Part shown: one piece after another, positions 54,563-64,000 of the stretch
Numbering within the stretch: the stretch's first letter is position 1
How the letters are laid out: the number at the start of each line of letters is the position of its first letter
DNA from: Phytohabitans suffuscus
Lineage (GTDB): Bacteria > Actinomycetota > Actinomycetes > Mycobacteriales > Micromonosporaceae
Reading direction: 5' to 3'
Assembly (NCBI RefSeq): GCF_011764565.1
Contig: NZ_AP022871.1
Location: 2,108,001-2,172,000 of the forward strand
Length of the DNA stretch: 64,000 nt
Made by a program: the position numbers and the translations under genes
Notes under the pieces: generated by a model
Database searches by the model: none
What the model saw: only the letters and a program-made list of their open reading frames with translations
What the model was told of the DNA's origin: nothing

Positions 54563-57500
54563 ATGAGCGTTGCCTCGCACGACTCGTTCCCTATGGCGAT
54601 AGTCGGCGCCGGCCTGCGGTTCCCGGGCGGCGTCCGCACGCTCGCGGACTACGGACGGTTGCTGACGGCCGGCGAGTCGGCCGTCGGGCCGGTGCCGCCC
54701 GACCGGTGGGGCCCGGAGTACGGCGGCACGGGGCCGGGGGACGCCCGCCGGCACGTCGGCGCCTTCCTGACGGACATCGACCGGTTCGACGCCGCGTATT
54801 TCGGCATCACTCCGCGTGACGCGGAGCTACTCGACCCGCAGCATCGCCTGTTCCTGGAGGTCGCCTGGGAGGCGATGTGCGACAGCGGACGGCCGCGGGA
54901 CGACTGGCGCGGATCGCGGACCGGGGTGCTCGTCGGGCTGCTGACCAACGACTACGCCCATCTGCAGTCGCGCACCGAGGGCCCGGACGCGATCGGCCCG
55001 CACCACGTGACGGGTATCGAGTACAGCTTCGCGGCCGGGCGGCTGGCATACGCCTTCGACCTGCGGGGACCGGCGCACGCGGTGAGCTCGGCGTGTTCCT
55101 CGGCGTTGCTGGCGGTCCACCAGGCGGCCGCGTACCTGAGCGCCGGTGACTGCGACACCGTGGTGGTCGGCGGGGTCAACCTGCAGGTGGTTCCCGACAA
55201 CACGCTGTTCCTCGGGAGTGTCGGTGTCCTGTCGCCGAGCGGAGCCTGCCGGCCCTTCGACCGGAACGCCGACGGGATCGTGCGCGGCGACGGCTGCGGC
55301 GTAGTGGTGCTGCGCCGGCTCGCGGACGCGCTCGCCGGCGGTGACCGCGTCCACGCCGTCGTCCTGGGCTCGGCGGTGAGCAACGACGGCAGCAGCCTGG
55401 GACCCACGATGCCCAATGCCGAGGCCCAGGCCGAGGTGCTGCGCGGCGCTCTGCGGCGGGCCGGTCTCGGCCCCGGCGACGTGGACTTCGTCGAGGCGCA
55501 CGGTACGGGCACGCCGCTCGGCGACCTCATCGAGCTAGACACCCTCGGCGCCGTCTACGGGCCCGGGCACGATGCCGGCCGGCCGCTTTACGTCGGGTCG
55601 CACAAGGCGCTGCTCGGTCACATGGACGCGGCCGCGGGCATGGGCGGGCTGCTGAAGGCCGTCTGGGTCACCGCCACGGGCACGATTCCCGCACAGCCGG
55701 CGGTGGCGGAGCCGAACCCGGCGGTCGACTGGCGTGGCGGCGCTCTCGCGGTACCGGTCGAGCCGGTGCGCGCCGCTCCCGGGCGCCCGGTGCGCGCCGG
55801 GGTCAGCGCCTTCGGGCTCTCCGGGACCAACGTCCACGTCATCGTCGAGTCGCCGCCCCCGCCGGTCGCGCCGGAGCCCGCCCGGCCGCCGTACCTGCTG
55901 ACATTGTCCGCGCTGGACCGGCCCGGCCTGCGCCGGCAACTGGACCGGATGCGCGCCGTGGTGGCCGGGGCGGGCGCGGAGCTGGGTGACGTGCTGGCCT
56001 CGGCGGCGACCCGGCGGGACCACGAGTCGCACCGCTTCGCCGCCGTCGCGGACGACCCCGCCGGTCTGCTCAGCGCGCTGAGCGAGCCCGACGAGCTGCC
56101 GGATGGCGCGTACGCCGGGGAGGTCGCCGACGCCGAGGACGTACCGGACCCGGTGTTCGTCTTCTCCGGCCAGGGTGGGCAGTGGACGGGCATGTGCCTC
56201 GATCTGTACGACCACGACCCGGTGATCCGCGGCGCCATGGACGAGTGCGAGGAGCTGATCCGGGCCGAGTCGGGCCGGTCGGTGCTCGACGACCTGCGCC
56301 GTATCCCGGCCGGGAGCGATCCCGGGCGCATCGACGCCGTCCAGCCGGGCATCTTCGTCGTGCAGGTGGCGCTGGCGAGGTGGCTCACGCACCGGGGCGT
56401 ACGGCCGGCGGCCGTCGTGGGGCACAGCCTGGGCGAGGTGGCCGCCGCGTACACCGCGGGAGCGTTGAGCCTGGCCGACGCGTCCCGCTTGATCGTCCGT
56501 CGGTCGCAGGTGCTCGCCGGCTTCGCGGACGCGGGCGGGATGGTCGCGGTGCCGGCGGGCCCCGACAGCGTCGCGGACGTGCTGGACGGCGTTCCGGTGA
56601 GCACGGTGGCCGTCAACGGCCCCACCGCGCTGGTGATCGCCGGGTCGCTCCCCGCGCTCGAAGTGGCCGAGGGCCGGCTGACCGCGGCCGGGCTGCGGCA
56701 CCGGCGGCTGCGGGTCGACGTGCCCGCGCACAGCCCGCTGGTCGCCGGGGCCGGCGCCGAGATCGAGCGGGAGATGGCGGAGCTGATCCCCGGCAGGCCC
56801 GCGGTCCCCTTTGTCTCCACAGTGGACCCCGAGTTGGCCGATCCACGGCTCGACGCCGCGTACTGGGCCCGCAACATCACCGAGCCTGTGCGGCTGTGGC
56901 CCGCCGTGGACCGCCTGCTCGCACAGCATGACCATCTCCTGGTCGAGATCGGGCCGCACCCGGTGCTGCTTCCCTCGCTCGCCGACGCCCAGCGTTTCCG
57001 GCGACGGGGGGCACCCGCCGTCGCGCTCCTCCATCGGGACGTGGGAGGCCCGGTGTCGCTGGCCAGGGCGCTGGCGCAGCTGCACGTCGCGGGTGTCGGC
57101 GTGGACTGGGTGGCGGCCACCGGTCGGCCCGTCCGATACCGCGACCTGCCCGTGCCCTCGTGGCGCGACAGCCGCTACTGGCTGCCCGGCGTGCCGAGGG
57201 GACGGCAGGTGGCGCCCGTGCCGGCGGCTGTCCCCGCCGCGGTCCGGGTCAGCTTCCTCGACGCCGACGGCCGGGTAACCCGGGACCTGTTCGCCCGGAC
57301 CGAGTCCGCCCCGGCTCAGGAGCCCGCCTCTTCGCTGAACGCGCCGGACACGCCGAACGCTCCGGACACGCCGCATGCGCCGCATGCCACGGACACGCTG
57401 GACACGCCGGCGGCACCGCGCCCGGCGCCGCCGGACCGGTCCGCAGCCCCCGCCGACGCAGTGCTGTCCACATTGGACGCGATCGTCCGTCAGGTGCTGG

Positions 57501-60500
57501 GACTGTCCGCCGATGATCCGCCGCTCGGCCGGCGTCGCGGGCTGTTCGAGCAGGGCCTCGACTCGCTGGGCGCGATCACGATACGACGCAGGCTCGAAGA
57601 GCGGTTCGGCGTCTCGCTGCCCCCCACCGTCGTACTCGAACATCCCTCCCTGCGTGCGCTCGCCGGCCACCTGGCGGCGACGATGACCCCCGAGCGGCTA
57701 CGGCGGCACCTCGGCACGGAGCCCGAACTCGTCGGGCAGACCCGGCGGCACCCGGCTCCAGAGGTGATCACCGCAGCCCCGGACGACCGGCCCGGCCCGG
57801 CTCCGGTCGACGCGATAGCGGTGACGGGCATCGCGTGCCGCCTGCCCGGCGCGAACTCTCCCGGGGCGTTCTGGGACCTTCTGGCCGCGGGCACGCGCGC
57901 CGTGTCGGACGCGCCCGCCAACCGGCGGGCCGATCCGATGTGGCAGCGTGCCGGCGCCGGGATCCCGCTCCGCGGCTCGCACCTCGACGACATCGCCGGG
58001 TTCGACGCCCCCTTCTTCCGGGTATCCCCGCGCGAGGCGAAGCTCCTGGATCCGGAGCATCGGCTCTTCCTCGAGGTCGCCTGGGAGGCACTCGAGGACT
58101 CGGGTAGTCCGGTGGCGGCGCTGTCCGGCCGTCCGGTCGGCGTGTACGCCGGCGTCGCCGCGTCCGGGTACCAGCACCTGATCGCCGAAGGGCTCGGCGA
58201 GGACGCCCCCGTCTCGCTGCACCACGGCACCGGCATCTCACCGGCGACCCTGGCCGGCCGGTTGGCGTACCTGCTCGGGTTGCGGGGTCCCGCCCTCGCC
58301 GTCGACACCGCCTGCTCGTCGTCGCTGACCGCGCTGCACCTGGCGTGCCAGGCGCTGCGTGCGGGCGACTGCGAACTGGCCCTGGTGGGCGGTGTGCACG
58401 CGCTGTCGGCGCCGAGCCCGCTGATGGCGTCGATGGCCGCATCCGGCGCGCTCGCCCCGGACGGCACCTGCAAGACCTTCGACGAGGACGCCGACGGCTT
58501 CGGGATCGGCGAGGGCGCGGTGGTCGTGATCCTCAAGCCGTACGCCGCCGCCCGCCGCGACAACGACCGCGTCTACGCGCTGCTGCGCGCCAGCGCGGTG
58601 AACCAGGACGGCGCCACCGCCGGCATCACCGTGCCGAACGGCGCGGCGCAGACCAGTGTGATCCGCGCCGCGCTGGACCGCGCGGGCTGGGAGCCGGCCG
58701 ACGTCGACTACGTCGAGGCACACGGCACAGGTACCCCACTGGGCGACCCGATCGAGATCCATGCCCTCGCCGACGCCCTGGGAGCGGGACGGAGGTCTGG
58801 CTCCGCACTCCTGGTGGGATCGGCCAAGGCCAATATTGGGCACCTGGGCGTCGCCGCCGGGCTCGTCGGGCTGCTGAAGGTCGTCCTCGCCCTACGCGCG
58901 GGACGCCTCCCCCGCATCCGCTGGGCCGGCCCTCATCGCGTATCGACTGGGACCGCCTGCCCGTCGCGCCGGTGCGCGAGCTTCGCGACTGGCCGCGAGG
59001 AAGCCGGCCGGCCCGAGCCGGCGTCAGTGCCTTCAGCTTCAGCGGTACGAATGTCCATGTCCTCGTCGAGCAGGCACCCCCGTCCGGCGCACCGGCGAGT
59101 TTCACGGCGCCTTACCTGCTGCCTGTCTCCGCGGCCACAGCCACCGCCCTGCCGGCCGTGGCGGCCCGCTTCGCCGCTCTGGTGCGCCGCTCGCCGGAGG
59201 CCGTGGGGAAGATCGCGGCGACCGCACTGTACCGCCGGTCTCTGCTGGAGCACCGCGCCGTCGTCGTGGGCGGCGACGCGGCGGAACTGGCGGAGGCACT
59301 GGACGCTGTCGCGGCCGGGGTCCCGCACCCCCGGGCTCACCACGGCCGCGCCGAGCCCGGCGAGCGGCTGCCGGTCGCGTTCCGGTACGCCGGCGGCGCC
59401 CCGGCACAGCACACCGGCCCGGTGTACGAAGCGGTGCTCGCTGAGCTTTCCGAGGAGCTCCACCGGATCACCGGGACGGCCTGCGACCTGACCGCCCCTC
59501 CGGCGCCAGGGTTGGCGGCCGCCCACCTGTTCGCTCACCAGGCGGCCGCGACCCGCGTCTGGGCCACGCTGGGTATCCGGCCCGACGTGGTGCTCTGCCC
59601 GGCCGGCGGTGTCGTCGCCCGCTGGGCCTACGGCGGAACCGACACCGTGACGGCGCTACGCCTGGCGGTCGAGCAGGGCGACCAGCCCTCCGGGGCCACC
59701 GGCACGGACGAGCCCTCGGCGCAGACGGCCACCGTCGTCGACGTCCTGGGTGAGACCGATCCCGGAGCCGTCGCCGCCCGGCTGGTGGCCGCCGGATATG
59801 TTCCCGTCGCGCTCCGGCCCGTCGCTCCCGCCGTCGGCCTGCCCGCCTACCCGTGGGAGCACAAGCCGTACTGGCGTCCCCGGGAGACCCGCGGGCCGGT
59901 CGTGCTCGGCGGCACCACGGTCTCCTGGGTGCTGAGCGCCGACTCGGCCGGTGGCCTGCGTACCCACGCACGGCAGGTGGTCCGGGCCGTCCGGGCCGGC
60001 GCCGCGCCGGACCTACGCGGAGTCGCCCGTACGCTCGCGGGTCGTCGCGCCGCCGGATACCGCGCGGTGGCGACCGGCACCGACCTGGACGCCCTCGTGC
60101 GCGGCGTGGAGGCGGTTGCCGCCGGGCGCGAACCGGCCGTACCGGCAACCGGCGAAGCACCGGTGGCGTCCGTCCTGGTCTTTCCCGGACAGGGCTGGCA
60201 GTGGCCGGGCATGGGCCGGGAACTGCTCGCCCGCTCGCCCGTGTTCGCCGACACGGTGGCGGAGTGCGCGGAGGTGGTTCGGGACCTCGCCGGCTGGTCC
60301 CTGCCCGACGTGCTGCGCGCGGAAACCGGCATGGACCGGGCGGAGATCGTCCAGCCCGCCATGTTCGCGGTCATGGTCGGCCTGGCCCGGGTGTGGCAGT
60401 CCCTCGGCCTGGAGCCCGCGGCGGTGGTCGGCCACTCGCAGGGCGAGATCGCGGCGGCCTGTGTCGCGGGGGTGCTGGACCTCGCGGTAGCCACCCGCGT

Positions 60501-63186
60501 CGTGGTCGAACGCTCCGCGGCGATCCGTGAGCTGACCGGCCACGGCGCCATGCTGTCCGTGGCAGCCGGTGCCGACCACGCGGCGGCGTTGCTGCCGCAC
60601 GGCTGGACCGTCGCCGCTCACAACGGCCCACGCTCCACAGTGGTGTGCGGGCCAGCCGCGGGTGCGGACGAGCTGATCCGGGCGTACGAGCTGGGCGGTG
60701 TCCGGGCCCGGCGGATCCCGGTGGACTACGCCTCGCACTCGGCGGAGGTGGAACGCATCCGGTCGGTGCTGGCGGCACGGCTCGGCGCCGTGCCGGCCCG
60801 GCCAGGTCGGGTGCCGTTGCTGTCCACCGTCACCGGCGCCGCGATCGACGGTGCCACGATGGACGCCGCCTACTGGTACGAGAACCTGCGCCGGCCGGTG
60901 CGTTTCCAGCCCGCGATCGAGGCTCTGGTCCGGTCCGGGCACACCGTGTTCGTCGAGTGCAGCGCCCATCCCGTGCTCACGCCGGCGATCGAGGAGACGC
61001 TGGACCGGCTGGCCGGGAGCTCGGGCGCCCAGGTGCTGCCGACGCTGCACCGAGACGACGACGTCGGGACCGGCCTGCACACCGCGGCCGCCGCGGCGTG
61101 GTCCGCCGGCGTCCCGGTCCACTGGGACGCGTTCCTGCCCGAAACCGCGTCCGCGGTGCTCGCCGGCCTGGATCAGCCGGGCTCCCAGGAGGCGGCCGAA
61201 GCCGGCCGGGACGACGACCCGACGGACGCCGTCGACCGCGGGCTCTGGCGCAGCGTCGAGCAGGGCGACGCCGGTACCATCGTCGCGTCCCTGGGCCTGG
61301 ACGGCGACCGGGCCGCCGTCCTCGCCGAGGCGCTCCCCGCGCTGGCCGGCTGGCGCCGCCGCGTCCGCGAGCAGGTGGCCGTGGCCGGCTGGCGCCACCA
61401 GGTTCGCTGGAGCTCCGCACCGCTGCCCGACGCTGCCGCGGCACCGGGACCCTGGCTCGTCGCGGTCGCGCGTGGCCAGCTGGCCGATCCGTATGTCGTG
61501 GCCTGCTGTGACGCGGTGCCCGGCGCCCAGCTGCTGCCGGTCGGCGCGACGGACACCCGGGACTCGTTGGCGGGCCGGCTGCGCCGGGAGGCCGAGGAGC
61601 GGGCCGTCGCCGGTGTGCTGTCCCTGCTCGCGCTCGACGAGACGCCGGATCCAAGGCGTCCGGGAGTACCCGCGGGGCTCCTCGAAACCGCGGTTCTGCT
61701 GCAAGCGCTCGAGGACGCCGGACTCGATGTCCCGCTGTGGGCGGCGACCAGGGGCGCCGTAGCGGCAGCGCCGGGTGACACGGTGACGAGTCCCGGTCAG
61801 GCGCTCGTGGCCGGCCTGGTTCGTACCGCCGGGGTGGAGCACCCCCAGCGCCGGGCCGGGCTCGTCGACCTGCCGGAGGCGCTGGATCAAGCAGCGGGTG
61901 ACGGTCTACGCGGGGTGCTCGCCGCGCCGATGGCGGAGGACCAGGTGGCAGTGCGCGGGACCGGTCTGTGGGTGCCGCGCCTGGCCGCCGCACCTCCGGC
62001 GGATATGACGCGGCCGCTGACCTGGAAGCCGGCGGGCACCATGCTGATCACCGGAGGAACCGGCGCCCTCGGTGCGCACGTGGCCCGGTGGCTGGCCCGG
62101 CGCGGCGCCCCCCACCTGCTGCTCCTCAGCCGGCGCGGACCCGACGCACCAGGCGCCGAGGCGCTGGGCGAGGAACTGGCCGCCCTGGGTACGCGGGTGA
62201 CGACGATCGCCGGCAACGTCGCCGACCCGGCGGACCTGGCGGCGGCCATCGCCGGGATTCCCGCCGAGTACCCACTGACCGGTGTCTTCCACACGGCGGG
62301 GGTCGTCGACGGCAGCCCGGTCACCCAGCTCAGCGCGGATCAGCTGGAGGCCGTGCTGGAGCCCAAGGTCGCCGCCGTGCGCGCGCTCCACGAAGCCACC
62401 AGCGAGCACGCCCTCTCGGCGTTCGTGCTCTTCTCCTCCGTCAGCGGCCTGGTGCCCCACGCCGGGCAGGGGGCGTACGCGGCGGCGAACGCCCACCTCG
62501 ACGCCTTCGCCCAGTGGCGCCGGGCAGCCGGCCTTCCCGCACTGGCGGTCCTGTGGGGGACCTGGGCGGGCGCCGGCATGGCCACGAGCACCGCCGTCGC
62601 GCGGGACGCGAACCGGGGCGGGCTGGAGCTGATGACCGCGCACCTCGCGGTCACCGCCCTGCACCAGGCGTTGGACAACGAAGACACGTCGGTACTGATC
62701 GCCGACGTGGCCTGGAACCGGCTCGCGGGCCTGGTCTCCGCCGGCCGCCCACCATCGCTGCTGGCCGATCTGGTGGACGCCGCCCCCGCCGCCGTGACGG
62801 CAGCCGGGACCGGCCTGGCGGAGCGGCTGCGCGGGCTGCCGCGAAACGCACAGCTCGAGGAGGTTCTCACCGTGGTGTGCGCCGAGGCCGCCACGGTTCT
62901 CGGGCACGCGGGTGCCCGGGACGTGCCGCCCGAGGCTGTCTTCCGCGACCTGGGCTTCGACTCGGTGACCGGCCTGGAGCTCAGAAACAGGCTCGGCCCG
63001 GCCACCGGCGTACGGATCCCGGCCACCGCCGTGTTCGACCATCCGACCCCAGCCGCCCTCGCCGGTCATCTACTCGAACTGCTGGCGCCCGCACCGCCGG
63101 AGGCGAACGGCGCCGCCGAGCCCGACCGGCTGGACAGCATCGACGTGGCCGACCTGGTCCGCTCGGCGCAGCGGCTCGCCTCCTGA
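54563..63186 (+). CDS. Modular type I PKS D: KS-AT-ACP, KS-AT(degenerate)-AT-KR-ACP (one frameshift in this sequence)
   Basis: Two modules with no N-terminal docking coil, so this may be the first PKS protein. Module 1: KS (VSSACSSALLAVH), AT (GHSLGE; specificity motif VPAHS, neither malonyl- nor methylmalonyl-type), ACP (GLDSLGA). Module 2: KS ([13 protein letters not shown]), then a decayed AT (59370-59880; CPAGG where GHSxG should be), an intact AT (60170-61060; GHSQGE, YASHS: methylmalonyl-CoA), KR (62040-62600; TGGTGALGA, GQGAYAAAN) and ACP (LGFDSVTG). It ends in a docking tail (LDSIDVADLVRSAQRLAS). The frame breaks in the C-run at 58909-58913; one added C gives 2875 codons. ATG 54563 has GGAG upstream and begins just before KS. 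Confidence 0.9.
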
Positions 63187-63212
63187 CCCGACGCATCGGT
63201 GGGAGAACACCC

Positions 63213-64000
63213 GTGACCGTGACGAACGATGACATCGTCGAAGCGCTGCGCGTCAGCGTCCGGGCCGGCGAACGCCTGCAGCAGGAGAACGAACGCCTGC
63301 TGGGCGCCGCTCGGGAGCCGGTCGCGATAGTCGGCATGGCCTGCCGGTTCCCGGGTGGGATCAGCACGCCCGAGGGCCTGTGGCACGTCGTGTCCCAGGG
63401 ATCGACGCCACCGCCGAGTTCCCCGCCGACCGGGGCTGGCCGGAGGATCTGTACTCCGCCGACCCGGACGACCGCGGCCACTCGTACGTACGACGCGGCG
63501 GCTTCGTGGACGGTCTCGCGGACTTCGACGCCGAACTGTTCGGCATCTCACCGCGCGAGGCGCTCGCCATGGATCCGCAGCAACGGCTGCTGCTGGAGAC
63601 GACGTGGGAGGCCATGGAGCGGGCCGGGATCGACCCGCTCCGCCTGCGCGGCAGCCGTACCGGCGTGTTCGTCGGCGGGTCGACCTCGGCCTATGTCGGA
63701 GATCTCGGGCGGGTGCCGGCCGAGGTGGAGGGGTACGCCCTGACCGGCAACCTGGCGAGCGTCCTGTCCGGCCGGGTGGCGTACGCGTTCGGGCTGGAGG
63801 GTCCCGCGCTGACCGTGGACACCGCGTGCTCGTCATCGCTGGTGGCCCTGCACCTGGCGGTACAGGCACTGCGCCGGCGGGAATGCACGCTGGCCGTGGC
63901 CGCGGGCGTGACCGTGATGGCGTCCCCGACCGCCTTCGTCGAGTTCTCCCGGCAGCGGGCCCTGGCCGCGGACGGGCGCTGCCGGTCATTCGGCGAGGGT
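63213..64000 (+). CDS. Modular type I PKS E, first KS (cut by window edge; one frameshift)
   Basis: This starts 26 bases after PKS D with GTG 63213, preceded by GGGAG. A docking coil ([20 protein letters not shown]) leads into KS ([13 protein letters not shown]). The frame breaks at the G-run 63398-63400; with one more G it continues as [18 protein letters not shown], then [18 protein letters not shown] and [17 protein letters not shown]. The KS active-site cysteine is present. The rest of the module lies right of the window. It follows PKS D in the same operon and should extend its product. Confidence 0.88.

Overview
The window is very G+C-rich DNA from a filamentous actinomycete. It shows GTG starts, dense ATGA/GTGA overlaps, cis-AT modular type I PKS genes, lipoprotein and two-component genes of actinobacterial type, and a DUF5988 gene. 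The style resembles Micromonosporaceae, but that placement is an inference. No rRNA, intact tRNA or CRISPR array was seen.

Region 1 (1-12.7 kb) is a catabolic/uptake locus. On the minus strand are a TPP-enzyme fragment, a cupin protein, an RpiR-type regulator, an enolase-superfamily enzyme, an FAD dehydrogenase and an MFS transporter. On the plus strand are a three-gene binding-protein-dependent ABC importer, a luciferase-like flavin monooxygenase and a second TPP enzyme. Four copies of an AGATWCTGCRTC-type site lie at the minus-strand promoters and look like the regulon of the RpiR protein.

Region 2 (12.7-24 kb) is mixed. It holds a NarL-type response regulator, a copper-monooxygenase-like lipoprotein, an MMPL exporter with an OmpR-type two-component system, and a TraB-like/TPR protein. 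Around these are gene remnants (SDR, siderophore ATPase, FAD monooxygenase, transposase, pxpA, IclR) and the 3' end of a tRNA-Pro, which looks like an old integration scar. A 38-bp direct repeat sits upstream of both the NarL gene and the MMPL gene.

Region 3 (24 kb to the right edge) is the main interest: a hybrid biosynthetic gene cluster that runs off the right end. A free-standing adenylation enzyme has the pocket residues of prolyl-AMP ligases (DLLYLALVCK). It is divergent from a discrete carrier protein that is translationally coupled to a cobalamin-binding radical SAM enzyme; a P450, a DUF1579-like protein, a DUF5988 protein, a type II thioesterase and an exporter accompany them. The assembly line has two arms. 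Leftward from a promoter at about 54.4 kb run a KS-ACP-Cy-A(Cys)-PCP hybrid with no AT, a second type II thioesterase, a two-domain acyl-CoA dehydrogenase, PKS B (KS-AT-ACP / KS-AT-DH-ER-KR-ACP) and PKS C (KS-AT-KR-ACP). Rightward run PKS D (KS-AT-ACP / KS-dead AT-AT-KR-ACP) and PKS E (cut by the window edge). The likely product is a polyketide containing a cysteine-derived thiazoline and possibly a proline- or pyrrole-derived unit. No type I thioesterase or pathway-specific regulator lies inside the window.

Technical caution: ten breaks in reading frame are present in otherwise well-conserved genes. Every one is a single missing base, in or beside a short C or G run, and in every complete gene the repaired length is an exact number of codons. 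I treat these as probable base-calling errors and annotate each gene as one unit.
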